Translations under genes and position numbers: made by a program
In this document: one piece after another, positions 50,405 to 59,015 of the stretch
How the letters are laid out: every line of letters starts with the position of its first letter
Position numbering within the stretch: position 1 is the stretch's first letter
Notes under the pieces: model-generated
What the model was told of the DNA's origin: nothing
The model's input: the letters and a program-made list of their open reading frames with translations, nothing else
Databases searched by the model: none
NCBI RefSeq assembly: GCF_017307055.1
Contig: NZ_JAFLEQ010000003.1
Coordinates: forward strand, 181,747-245,746
Reading direction: 5' to 3'
Source: Corynebacterium mendelii
GTDB lineage: Bacteria; Actinomycetota; Actinomycetes; Mycobacteriales; Mycobacteriaceae
Length of the DNA: 64,000 nt

Positions 50405-51256
50405 GTGCCCGAGACCACATTGACCGACCAGCCCACCGGTAACGGTGCCGCGGATGTTGTTGTCGCGGTGATCTGCGGCCGGGATGCCGATGCCGCCTGG
50501 CTCGGCGGTTTCCTTCAGCAGGTGCGTGTCCTGGCCGACCAACAGCAGCTGTCGGCTCTGCTGGACGAGGAAAAAACCACCTCACGCACCGTTGTGGTGG
50601 TGCCCGCCACCACCGGACGCAACCTGCCTTTCATCACCCAGACCGCAGCCACACTTCGGGCGGCCCGCAACACCGGCGGGGTCAGATGTGTTCTGGCCCA
50701 GCCGCTCGGGGACGCCACGCAGGTGGTCTCCGCACTGAAAGCCCGCCTGCGGCGCAGCGCGGCCCTGCAGCGGGCTGTATCGCCGTCAACCAGGCCCGGC
50801 GCCCCGGCGGCGGGCACCACCACCGGCGCTGACACCGCCACCGCTTGTGGCAGCGATACCGGTGCCGGCAGCTATGTGGTGGTTGTTTCGACAAGCATTG
50901 ACCGGGCGGGTGACGGGGAACTTGTCCGGCAGGCAGGCCTGGTCGGTGACGGTGACAGCACCGTGGCCGTTGAGGTTGCTTTCGACGGCGCCGAACCGGC
51001 TGTCGATGATGTCATCGCCGCCCGCGACAACCAGCCGCTGGCCATTGTGCGTGCTGATCTGTGCGCCCCGCACGAGGGGCAACTGCCGCTGTGGGATCCG
51101 TCGTCACTGGCGGCTGTTATCGGGGTGCGGGCACAAAGCGCGTTGTCGCGCATGCGCACCCACGGAACCGACGGCATCGACCGTCCGGAGGCTCATTCCC
51201 GCCCCCGCCAGCACCACAACACCGCCGGAGTCCCATCCCACCCACCGCGCCGGTGA
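50405..51256 (+). CDS. Divergent sirohydrochlorin chelatase (CbiX)-like protein
   Basis: 283 residues from GTG 50405. Two half-repeats resemble the tandem CbiX/SirB domains of actinobacterial sirohydrochlorin chelatases: first VVAVICGRDADAAWLGGFL, TVVVVPATTGRNLPFITQTA, RCVLAQPLGDATQVVSALKA; second SYVVVVSTSIDRAGDGELVRQA and VAFDGAEPAVDDVIA. The usual metal-binding 'GHGS' His in the first repeat is Cys-Gly-Arg and no compensating His is obvious, so chelatase activity is doubtful. A Thr/Ala/Pro-rich linker (about 123-150) joins the repeats. The position between mevalonate genes and pyrH gives no pathway clue. The assignment is tentative; a generic alpha/beta protein of unknown function is the alternative. 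Confidence 0.4.
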   Translation: MPETTLTDQPTGNGAADVVVAVICGRDADAAWLGGFLQQVRVLADQQQLSALLDEEKTTSRTVVVVPATTGRNLPFITQTAATLRAARNTGGVRCVLAQPLGDATQVVSALKARLRRSAALQRAVSPSTRPGAPAAGTTTGADTATACGSDTGAGSYVVVVSTSIDRAGDGELVRQAGLVGDGDSTVAVEVAFDGAEPAVDDVIAARDNQPLAIVRADLCAPHEGQLPLWDPSSLAAVIGVRAQSALSRMRTHGTDGIDRPEAHSRPRQHHNTAGVPSHPPRR

Positions 51257-51399
51257 GGACGTGGGGGCAGCCCACTGGCGTGCACCGGGACTGCTGCCGA
51301 ATCCACCATCTGCCGTGACTGTTTGGTGTGGCTTCCGCCGTTGATTGCCCGGTGGCCGGGTTTGTGGGCTACGGCCGGCTGTCGGCGGGGTATCTGCGC

Positions 51400-51405
51400 T
51401 ACGAT
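51400..51405 (+). promoter_or_regulatory. Possible -10 box for pyrH
   Basis: TACGAT lies about 105 nt before the pyrH start in an otherwise GC-rich spacer. Confidence 0.3.
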
Positions 51406-51509
51406 TGCTGTGATGGTACGGGATCCGCGGCAGCGCCACGGAACCCGGAGCAGACCGGCGCAGCAGCGCCCACCAGCACACCCCTACCGAGGAGAACGTT
51501 TCAAAGCCC

Positions 51510-52238
51510 ATGGTCGATGACACTTCCACCAGATCAGGTTACAAACGAGTGATGCTGAAATTGGGGGGTGAAATGTTCGGCGGCGGCACGGTCGGTATCG
51601 ACCCCGATGTGGTCGAAAACGTCGCCCACCAGATTGCGGAAGTCGCCCGTGAAGGCACGGAAGTCTGTGTCGTCATCGGCGGCGGCAATTTCTTCCGCGG
51701 CGCCCAGCTGTCGCAGCGCGGCATGGACCGGGCGCGCAGTGACTACATGGGCATGCTGGGAACGGTCATGAACTGCCTGGCGCTGCAGGATTTCCTGCAG
51801 CAGCTCGGTATTGACTGCCGGGTACAGACATCGATCAACATGGCGCAGATCGCCGAACCCTACCTGCCGCTGCGGGCCCGCCGTCACCTGGAAAAAGGAC
51901 GGGTGGTCATCTTCGGTGCAGGTATGGGCATGCCGTACTTTTCCACCGACACCACCGCCGCCCAGCGGGCCCTGGAAATCGGCTGCGAGGTGCTGTTGAT
52001 GGCCAAAGCCGTCGACGGTGTCTACGACGATGATCCGCGGAAAAACCCGGATGCGACCATGTACGACCGCATCACTCCCCGGGACTGCATTGAAAAAGGC
52101 CTGAAAGTCGCTGACGCCACGGCGTTTTCGCTGTGCATGGACAACAATATGCCGATTCTGGTGTTCAACCTGTTGACCAAGGGCAATATCGCCCGGGCGG
52201 TGCGCGGCGACAATGTCGGCACCCTGGTCTCATCCTGA
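51510..52238 (+). CDS. pyrH: UMP kinase
   Basis: 242 residues. Bacterial hexameric UMP kinase of the amino-acid-kinase fold, making UDP for pyrimidine nucleotides and cell-wall precursors. Motifs: [94 protein letters not shown] 51510 is 15 nt past GAGGAG, farther than ideal; the N-terminal ten residues vary in the family. pyrH-frr is the usual order. Confidence 0.97.
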   Translation: MVDDTSTRSGYKRVMLKLGGEMFGGGTVGIDPDVVENVAHQIAEVAREGTEVCVVIGGGNFFRGAQLSQRGMDRARSDYMGMLGTVMNCLALQDFLQQLGIDCRVQTSINMAQIAEPYLPLRARRHLEKGRVVIFGAGMGMPYFSTDTTAAQRALEIGCEVLLMAKAVDGVYDDDPRKNPDATMYDRITPRDCIEKGLKVADATAFSLCMDNNMPILVFNLLTKGNIARAVRGDNVGTLVSS

Positions 52239-52537
52239 CCGGTGGGGGAAACCGGCAGTTTTTTTCACTTGTGCACCCCGCCCCGGCTCCGGTTGACGGT
52301 GGGGGTGACAGGCCGCCGACAGTTTTGGCCCCACCCCGGGCGCGCCGCTGGTGCCACCGGGGTGGGCAACCGGATACAATCCCGGTATGTCTTTTCCCGG
52401 CTGGCCCCCGGTTTTTTTGAAACACCGTCCAGCCACGCCCGGCCCACCCGGCCCGGGCGGCGGCGCAGCTGCCGCCCGCAGCAGATTATTTTTCACCGAC
52501 CGATTTTTTCCGCCCGAACAACTTGACGAGGAAAGCC
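52239..52537 (+). other. pyrH-frr spacer
   Basis: No gene. A short stem (CCGGT 52239-52243 with ACCGG 52251-52255) followed by seven T (52259-52265) could be a weak terminator or pause site. A possible frr promoter could lie in the A/T-richer part near 52485-52510. Confidence 0.4.
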
Positions 52538-53095
52538 ATGATTGACGACAACCAGCTCGAGGCCGAGGAGCGCATGAGCGCCTCCGTCGACCACGCCCGC
52601 GAGGATCTGACAACCATCCGCACCGGACGGGCCAACCCGGCCATGTTCAACGGTGTCACGGCCGAGTACTACGGCACCCAAACCCCGATTACCCAGATGG
52701 CCACCATCTCTGTTCCCGAGCCGCGCATGATGATCATCCGGCCCTACGAGCAGTCCTCGATGCAGCTGATCGAAAACGCCATCCGCAACTCGGATTTGGG
52801 CGTCAACCCCACCGACGACGGCCAGGTGCTGCGGGTGGTTATTCCCCAGCTGACCGAGGAACGGCGCAAAGAAATGGTGAAATTGGCCCGCTCCAAGGGG
52901 GAAGACGCCAAAATCGCCATCCGCAATATCCGCCGCAAGCACATGGATGTGCTGAAGAAAATGCAGAAAGACGGCGACGCCGGGGAAGATGAATGCATCG
53001 CCGCGGAAAAGGAACTGGATAAAACCACCCAGGAATACGTCGCCCAGATCGACAAGCTCGTGGAAAAGAAAGAAAAGGAACTCCTGGAGGTCTAG
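52538..53095 (+). CDS. frr: Ribosome recycling factor
   Basis: 185 residues from ATG 52538 with AGGAAAG upstream; a TTG 15 nt earlier is in frame but poorer. RRF splits post-termination ribosomes with EF-G. Signatures: [79 protein letters not shown]. Length is exact for the family. A hairpin separates it from cdsA. Confidence 0.97.
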   Translation: MIDDNQLEAEERMSASVDHAREDLTTIRTGRANPAMFNGVTAEYYGTQTPITQMATISVPEPRMMIIRPYEQSSMQLIENAIRNSDLGVNPTDDGQVLRVVIPQLTEERRKEMVKLARSKGEDAKIAIRNIRRKHMDVLKKMQKDGDAGEDECIAAEKELDKTTQEYVAQIDKLVEKKEKELLEV

Positions 53096-53121
53096 ACCTC
53101 TTTTTCCACGCGCGTCCCTTT

Positions 53122-53155
53122 GTCTCCGCTGCCGGGTAGATCCGGCGGCGGAGAC
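53122..53155 (+). terminator. Hairpin between frr and cdsA
   Basis: A 13-bp stem (53122-53134 with 53143-53155) with one G-U pair and an 8-nt loop. No T-run follows; possibly partial termination. Confidence 0.5.
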
Positions 53156-53311
53156 TGTGTACGGGCACCGCACAACCCTTATGTGGCAAGCTATCTGTTG
53201 CATCCGGGGTGGCCGTGGGTCACCAAACCCGACCGCGGGCCCGCAGAAAAAACAGAAAGTTTTCCCCACCCCCCACGTCTTGTCCAACCACCACCAGTTT
53301 GGCGCCATTTT

Positions 53312-54268
53312 ATGCAGCGACACGCTTCTTCCTCGCCGTCACCCGAACCGGGCGGACACACCGGCGATGCAGTGAACCGTTCCCGGCGGGAGCAGCTTAT
53401 TGAATCGCTGCCGAAACCACGCAACTCGGCTGGCCGTGATCTGAAAAGCGCGGTGATCACCGGCGTGAGCCTGGGGGCGCTGGTGCTGGTGTGCATTTTC
53501 CTCATCCCCACCCCCTACGGCTGGTACCCGTTTGTGGCCGTGGCCATCGCACTGGGATCCTTTGAGACCCTGTCCAGGTTGAAGGAAGCGGGCTACATCC
53601 TTCCTTTCCCGGTGGTGCTGGTCGGCGGGCAGCTGATGCTGTGGACCTCGTGGCCTTTCGGCACCAAGGGATTGGTGTCCAGTTTCGTGGCCACTGTGCT
53701 GGTTCTCATGTTCGGCAGGCTTTTCCACCACGGGCGCAGCTCGGCGCCGATGAACTACATGCGGGACACGGCGATCGGGATTTTCGTTCTGGCGTGGATT
53801 CCCCTGTTCGGAACCTTCGCCGCCATGCTGGCGCTGATCAGCCGCGACGGGGTGCCGGGCACCCTGTTTATCATCACGTTCATTGTCTGTGTCATCGCCA
53901 ACGACGTCGGCGGCTACATTGCCGGGGTACTGTTCGGCAAACATCCCATGGCCCCTGCCGTCAGCCCCAAAAAATCCCTCGAGGGATTTGCCGGTTCGGT
54001 GGTTGCCGGTGTTGTCGCCGGGGCGTTGATGAGCCACTGGCTGCTCAACGATTTCTGGTGGCGGGGCGCGATCATGGGCCTGGGGCTGGTGATCTGTGCA
54101 ACGTTGGGTGACTTGGTGGAATCCCAGTTCAAACGGGAGCTGGGGATCAAAGACATGTCAGCCATGCTGCCCGGCCACGGCGGAATCATGGACCGTGTCG
54201 ACGGAATGCTGCCCGCAGCCATGGTCACCTGGCTGTTCATGTCCGTGATGTCGATGTCGGTGGCCTGA
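53312..54268 (+). CDS. cdsA: Phosphatidate cytidylyltransferase
   Basis: 318 residues from ATG 53312. Makes CDP-diacylglycerol from phosphatidic acid and CTP in the membrane; precursor of cardiolipin, PI and PIMs. Eight or so hydrophobic spans. The C-terminal CDS signature is intact: VSPKKSLEGFAGSVVAG and DLVESQFKRELGIKD then PGHGGIMDRVDGM. The N-terminal ~45 residues are polar and cytoplasmic (SRREQLIESLPKPRNSAGRD), as in other corynebacteria. Last gene of the conserved backbone in this window. rlmN normally follows in Corynebacterium but is absent here; a catabolic segment follows instead. Confidence 0.95.
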   Translation: MQRHASSSPSPEPGGHTGDAVNRSRREQLIESLPKPRNSAGRDLKSAVITGVSLGALVLVCIFLIPTPYGWYPFVAVAIALGSFETLSRLKEAGYILPFPVVLVGGQLMLWTSWPFGTKGLVSSFVATVLVLMFGRLFHHGRSSAPMNYMRDTAIGIFVLAWIPLFGTFAAMLALISRDGVPGTLFIITFIVCVIANDVGGYIAGVLFGKHPMAPAVSPKKSLEGFAGSVVAGVVAGALMSHWLLNDFWWRGAIMGLGLVICATLGDLVESQFKRELGIKDMSAMLPGHGGIMDRVDGMLPAAMVTWLFMSVMSMSVA

Positions 54269-54571
54269 ACCTTGTTTTCGGCCCGCGGCCGGACGGAGAA
54301 CACAACACAACTGCTGTTGGTGTCCCTTCCCGGTCGGCCCCGGATTGGGGCCGGAAAACCCGCTTGCGGGGAAAATACACCCCGGCACACAGGCAACCGG
54401 AACGACACCGCCCACACCCGGGCCGGGACAACAACGGGCCGGCGGCAGGACAATCCCCGTACCACCGTTAGTGCCGCACAGTGGGTGTGAACATCGTGCG
54501 GTGGCAGCCAACGTGGGCGGTGTACAACAGGGGGCCACTGCCCTTCACCCCGCGGGTGGTGTCCCCGGAGA
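54269..54571 (+). other. Spacer between convergent cdsA and amine oxidase genes
   Basis: 303 nt without a supported gene. Two small hairpins (54335-54341 with 54347-54353; 54359-54363 with 54366-54370) may end transcription of either gene. Confidence 0.45.
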
Positions 54572-55873
54572 CTAGGCCGGAAGCTCGGTGTCGATTTCCC
54601 GGGCCGCCCGGAAACCGGTTTCAATGGCCCCGTCGACAAAGGAATTCCAGCCGCCGGCGAAATCGGATCCGGCGAAAACCACATTGCCGTGACGCAGCTT
54701 TTTGGGGTGTCCGTCGACAAACTGCCCGGTTTTCGGGGTGGCCCAGGTCTGTCCGGTAAAAGCATCGGCGTTCCAGTCGTGCCCGCAGGTATCGACCACC
54801 TCCAAATCGGCATTCCAGGCGTTGACGGCCTGTTGCACATCCTTGACGTCGTTGAGGTCGATGGCGGTGTGGTCGGAGCCGAAACCAACCATGATCATGG
54901 TGCCGTCATCGAGGAAGTATTCGGTGCGCATCAAGGCGATCGGATGCCCGGAGCCGGCGTAGGTGAGCACATTTCTGTGGCCTGTGCATTTGACCCAGAT
55001 TTTGAACCCGGTGCAGTTCCAGCCTTCGTCAACCACCCGTTGAATGTGGCCGGGGAGACCGGGGGAAAACTCCACCGCCTTCATCGCACCAACCGGGATA
55101 GTGGTGATGACCGCATCGGCTTCCAGCGTGCTACCGCCGGTGAGGGTGACAGTCACCCCCTGTCCCTTACCGTGGTCGTGGACTTTGTCCACCACAGTGT
55201 TCAGCCGGATATCCCCCCGCACATCGGCCGCGATCTGGGAGTAGATGCCCTTCATCCCGTCGACCAGTTTCCACCTGAGCGTCTGGTCGTCGAGAAGCGA
55301 CAGCCGGTGGTCGGACAATGCCGCCCAGTGGACGGCCATCATCGGCGATGCCGTCGCGGTGGACCCGTTGTAGCCGGCCGACCAGTAGGCGTCGACAATG
55401 GCGAGTTCCTCATCGGTGAAATCACCGCCGCGGACCCGGTCAAGGACAGTCCCCTTATCGGCTGCCGCCACCTCCTCGGCCCTCAGCCAGGGGGAGTGGG
55501 GCTGTTCGAACAAGGCACGGGAGCCGTCAAAGATGGTGGCCTGCGCAGTGGCCAGCAGACGGTCGACATCGGCTTCCGTTCCTGTTTTCACCTCATCGCC
55601 GACAATCCAGAACGCCTCGTCGCAGATGGGTGAAGAAATGATCTCGGCGCCGTAGCGCTGGATTTCAGCCCAGATATACGGCTGCATCCAGTGCACCCAG
55701 GTACCGCCCATCTCCAGCTTGTGGCCCATGCGCTGGTCAGTCCAGGTGCGGCCGCCGACACGGTCGCGGGCCTCCAGCACGGTGACCGTATGCCCCAGCC
55801 GCTCGAGTTCCCTGGCCGACACCAGACCGGCGAAACCGGCGCCGATGATGACGATGTTTTTCTTCTTTTCCAT
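54572..55873 (-). CDS. Flavin monoamine oxidase family protein
   Basis: 433 residues; AGGAG lies 7 nt before ATG 55873. FAD-dependent amine oxidase: dinucleotide motif IVIIGAGFAGLVSARELE (7-24), VLEARDRVGGRTWTD, and the C-terminal FAD contact VVFAGSDFAGGWNSFVDGAIE. It oxidises a primary amine to an aldehyde with H2O2 release. There is no covalent-flavin Cys motif, as in most bacterial members. The substrate is not readable from sequence; putrescine, tyramine and phenylethylamine oxidases all fall here. It is divergent from an APC permease and lies near an aldehyde dehydrogenase, so uptake, amine oxidation and aldehyde oxidation can be read as one pathway. Cytoplasmic. Confidence 0.9.
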   Translation of the reverse strand: MEKKKNIVIIGAGFAGLVSARELERLGHTVTVLEARDRVGGRTWTDQRMGHKLEMGGTWVHWMQPYIWAEIQRYGAEIISSPICDEAFWIVGDEVKTGTEADVDRLLATAQATIFDGSRALFEQPHSPWLRAEEVAAADKGTVLDRVRGGDFTDEELAIVDAYWSAGYNGSTATASPMMAVHWAALSDHRLSLLDDQTLRWKLVDGMKGIYSQIAADVRGDIRLNTVVDKVHDHGKGQGVTVTLTGGSTLEADAVITTIPVGAMKAVEFSPGLPGHIQRVVDEGWNCTGFKIWVKCTGHRNVLTYAGSGHPIALMRTEYFLDDGTMIMVGFGSDHTAIDLNDVKDVQQAVNAWNADLEVVDTCGHDWNADAFTGQTWATPKTGQFVDGHPKKLRHGNVVFAGSDFAGGWNSFVDGAIETGFRAAREIDTELPA

Positions 55874-56140
55874 TCGTTGTCTCCTGTCTGTGGTGCCCCA
55901 CCAGCCGAAGGTGACCCTTGATCGGAATGTAGCGGATCATCTTCTATTTGGACAGGGGGGTGACTGACAGTTATCCCACCATTTCGGTTGGGTGTTTTGT
56001 GTGACAGGAGCGCAGCAAGTTTGTGATTGGGCGCACATCGACAGTGAAGGTGTTTCGCTGCTCACTGTCCTGCTTTTACACTGCAACGACCGCCACTCGT
56101 AAGAGCTGGATAAACGCTCAAATCCCCTAGAGGAGCAGCT
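55874..56140. promoter_or_regulatory. Divergent promoter region, amine oxidase and APC permease
   Basis: 267 nt between divergent genes, more A/T-rich than the surroundings. Likely the control region for both genes and a candidate target of the AraC regulator at 57873. No palindrome stands out. Confidence 0.45.
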
Positions 56141-57649
56141 ATGACCCAACAACAAATTCTGGATCCGCAGGATCCGTCCCTGCATGACGGCAAGCATGAT
56201 CTTGTTGGTCATCTGGGGACCGGATCGCTGATCTTTTTGATTATTGCCGCCTCCGCGCCACTGACAGTGGTTGCCGGCGGTGCCCCCACATCTTTCGCAG
56301 TTACTGAAATGGCGGGGGTGCCATTGGGGTATCTTGTGCTCGGTATTGTGATCCTGTTTTTCTCTGTCGGCTACGCCGCGATGAGTTCGCGGGTCACCAA
56401 CGCCGGGGCGATCTACGCCTACACGGCGGCGGGGCTGGGGAAACGGCAGGGACTGGCGGTGGCCTGGCTGGCTTTGGTCAGCTACAACGCCATGCAGATC
56501 GGCCTGTACGGCATTTTTGGGTTCGTGCTGGCGATCACCCTGGATGCGATGGCCGGTATCACCGTGTCCTGGTGGTTGTGTGCCCTGACCGGCTGGCTTT
56601 TGACCGCCATCCTGGGGGCGATGAACATTGACGCATCCGCGAAAGTCATCGGTGTGCTGGTGCTGCTGGAGTTTTTCATCGTCGGCGCCGTCGACTTCTT
56701 TGCCCTGTCGACTCCGGCTGACGGCTACCCCATGGGTGGCTTCGATGTTCCCGAGTTTGTCTCATCCCCCGGTGTGGGTGCTGCTCTCGCCTTCGGCATG
56801 GCCGCGTTCATGGGGTTTGAATCCGCCACGATCTACACCGAAGAGACCAAAAACCCGCGCAAGACGATTCCGCGCGCAACCTATGGGGCTGTCACCATCA
56901 TCGCCTTGTTCTACGCCTTCTCGGTGTGGGCGGTGCAGGTGGGCATCGGCGAAACCCTGGTCATCGACAAATCCATCGAGATGGGTCCCGAACTCGTTTT
57001 CTGGTACCTGGCTGAAACCGGGCATCCCGTCCTCGCCGATCTGGGGCGCGTGGTGTTTATCACCTCCCTGTTTGCTGCCCTGTTTGCCTTCCACAATGCG
57101 ATCGCCCGTTACATTCTCACTCTCGGCAGGGAAGGTGTGCTCCCGGAGTTTCTGGGACGCACCAGCCCGAAAACCCATGCACCGATCGGTGGCTCGCTGA
57201 CCCAGTCGGCACTGGCGTTCGTCTGCATCATCGGTTTCGCCGCCTACGGAGCGGTTACCGGTGCACCGTTTGAGTTCCCGGTCATCGTCATGTTCGGCTG
57301 GCTGACCAACGCCGGTGCCTTCGGCATCGTCTTCCTGTTGTTTATCACCGCATTAAGTTGTGTTTTCTTCTTCCGCGGTGATGCGAGCATCAACCTTTTC
57401 TCCCGGGTCATCTCCCCGGTGCTGGCGATGATCGGCCTGGGATTCGTCTTCATCGAAATTCTCATCCACTTTGATGTGCTGGTCGGCGCCGAAGGATTCA
57501 GCCCGCTGGTGATCGGCATGCCGACAGTCATCCTGCTCACCGGTGTCCTGGGGCTGATCAGGGGGGAATGGCTGCGCAGGAACCGGCCGGCCGTCTTCGA
57601 CAGGATCGGTACCGGACACGGCGTCGAGTTCGACAATCAGCACACCTGA
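56141..57649 (+). CDS. APC-family amino acid/amine permease
   Basis: 502 residues; GAGGAG upstream of ATG 56141. About twelve membrane spans. APC features: ASAPLTVVAGGAPTSFAVT in span 1, GAIYAYTAAGLGKRQG in the span 3 region, GFESATIYTEETKNPRKTIP after span 6, and FHNAIARYILTLGREGVLP. These match the amino acid-polyamine-organocation superfamily, in the sub-group often beside amine oxidases and aldehyde dehydrogenases. The transported compound is probably an amine or amino acid fed to the flavin amine oxidase. Transcribed away from that gene and toward the AraC regulator. Confidence 0.92.
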   Translation: MTQQQILDPQDPSLHDGKHDLVGHLGTGSLIFLIIAASAPLTVVAGGAPTSFAVTEMAGVPLGYLVLGIVILFFSVGYAAMSSRVTNAGAIYAYTAAGLGKRQGLAVAWLALVSYNAMQIGLYGIFGFVLAITLDAMAGITVSWWLCALTGWLLTAILGAMNIDASAKVIGVLVLLEFFIVGAVDFFALSTPADGYPMGGFDVPEFVSSPGVGAALAFGMAAFMGFESATIYTEETKNPRKTIPRATYGAVTIIALFYAFSVWAVQVGIGETLVIDKSIEMGPELVFWYLAETGHPVLADLGRVVFITSLFAALFAFHNAIARYILTLGREGVLPEFLGRTSPKTHAPIGGSLTQSALAFVCIIGFAAYGAVTGAPFEFPVIVMFGWLTNAGAFGIVFLLFITALSCVFFFRGDASINLFSRVISPVLAMIGLGFVFIEILIHFDVLVGAEGFSPLVIGMPTVILLTGVLGLIRGEWLRRNRPAVFDRIGTGHGVEFDNQHT

Positions 57650-57666
57650 TAGATTGCCGTTCATGC

Positions 57667-57687
57667 GGCGCCGGGATTCCCGGCGCC
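57667..57687 (+). terminator. Hairpin after the permease
   Basis: A 10-bp self-complementary GC stem (57667-57676 with 57678-57687). No T-run; a candidate terminator or the stem of a binding site upstream of the regulator gene. Confidence 0.4.
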
Positions 57688-57872
57688 GGCGAAAGTGAAA
57701 TATTCGAACCCCCGTTACCCCCGTCAATGTTGGGATTTGCGGGGGTAAGTGGCGGTTTGTGTTTTGTGCAGATGTTGCATTCGGATCGGAATATCCCCAA
57801 AATAGGGCTAATGGGCACGAAGAAAACTGATTGAAAGAAAGCGACACGCGAGGTGATCTGGAAGCTGTGGAA

Positions 57873-58814
57873 ATGACCGCAACGAAGGGGCAGATCAGTG
57901 ATGCAATGGGCTTGCGTGATTTTCGGGCGGCCGTCGCCGAGTCTTTCGTGCCACTGCAGGTCAGTTGTGACGACGAGTCCACATTCGCGGGCAGGATTGA
58001 GCACCAGGAGTTCGGGCGCACCGGCTTCAATGTGGTCGAGGTCACCCCGCACCGGGTGATCCGCACCAGGGAACTGATTGCCCGTTCCGGGGCCGGGCAC
58101 ATCAAAATTGCCCTCCAGATCGAGGGCCACGGGGTGTTGCACCAGGATGGCAGGACCGTTCGGATCAAGCCCGGCGACATCACCATCTACGACACTTCCC
58201 GGCCCTACACCCTGGACTTCACCACCCATACGCGGCTGTTTGTGATGATGGTCTCCCGTTCCGACTGCGGTATCCCGTTGACGGTACTCGACGGGCTGAC
58301 CGCGCAGCCGCTGGCCGGATCAGCCGGTGTCGCCACCAGCGTGAGCGCATTTTTATCGGGTCTGGCCGATCACTTTGATGAACTGTCCAGTTCCTGCGGC
58401 CAGAGGCTGGCCGGCACCGCCCTGGATCTGGTGCGGCCAATTCTTCTGGCGGCCGCCGAGCATCACGGTGTCGGGCAAGGTGGCAAAGCACAGTTGCTGT
58501 CTGAGATCGACCGCTTCATCGACGAGCATGTCGCCGACCCCGACCTGGATCCGGCGTTGATTGCCGCGGCGCATTTCATCAGTGTCCGCCAACTGCACTC
58601 GATTTTCCGCGACAGCGGGAAAACCGTGTGTGCGACGATCAAACACAAGCGGCTGGCCAAAGCCAAACGGATGCTGACCCAACCGGCCTATGACCATATG
58701 AGCATTGGCGCGGTCGCCAGTGCCTGCGGCATGACTGACGCGGCGTATTTCTCCCGGGCCTTCCGCGGGGTGTATGCCATGACCCCCAAACAGGCCCGGG
58801 CCGACCGGGGGTAA
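57873..58814 (+). CDS. AraC-family transcriptional regulator
   Basis: 313 residues from ATG 57873; a TTG at 57831 and GTG 57867 are other in-frame starts. The N-terminal AraC-binding-like domain of the FeaR/NphR type: HIKIALQIEGHGVLHQDGRT, VRIKPGDITIYDTSRPYTLDF. The C-terminal double HTH: DPALIAAAHFISVRQLHSIF and MSIGAVASACGMTDAAYFSR with the AraC signature 'FSRAFRGVYAMTPKQARADR'. E. coli FeaR controls an amine oxidase and aldehyde dehydrogenase for phenylethylamine; here the regulator lies between permease and aldehyde dehydrogenase, which suggests the same logic. Effector unknown. Confidence 0.9.
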   Translation: MTATKGQISDAMGLRDFRAAVAESFVPLQVSCDDESTFAGRIEHQEFGRTGFNVVEVTPHRVIRTRELIARSGAGHIKIALQIEGHGVLHQDGRTVRIKPGDITIYDTSRPYTLDFTTHTRLFVMMVSRSDCGIPLTVLDGLTAQPLAGSAGVATSVSAFLSGLADHFDELSSSCGQRLAGTALDLVRPILLAAAEHHGVGQGGKAQLLSEIDRFIDEHVADPDLDPALIAAAHFISVRQLHSIFRDSGKTVCATIKHKRLAKAKRMLTQPAYDHMSIGAVASACGMTDAAYFSRAFRGVYAMTPKQARADRG

Positions 58815-59015
58815 AAGCGGCGTCCGGGGTGCTTGCCCAGCGCTTCGCCAACCCCCGTGTGGGGGAGGGGTGTGATCATTTGCGTGGGGGGAAACTGTGG
58901 TTATTGTTTCGCTGCGCGCCAAGGATCAATTATTTGGCACAGGTAAACAAGCTTTATCTGTAACCGGTAGCCATACTTGGGGGTAGATCCAATGTTTCCC
59001 ACCGGAAGTCTTTCC
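58815..59015 (+). other. Upstream region of the aldehyde dehydrogenase gene
   Basis: No gene. An A/T-rich patch (about 58925-58975) including CATACT could hold the promoter; likely a target of the adjacent AraC regulator. Confidence 0.35.
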
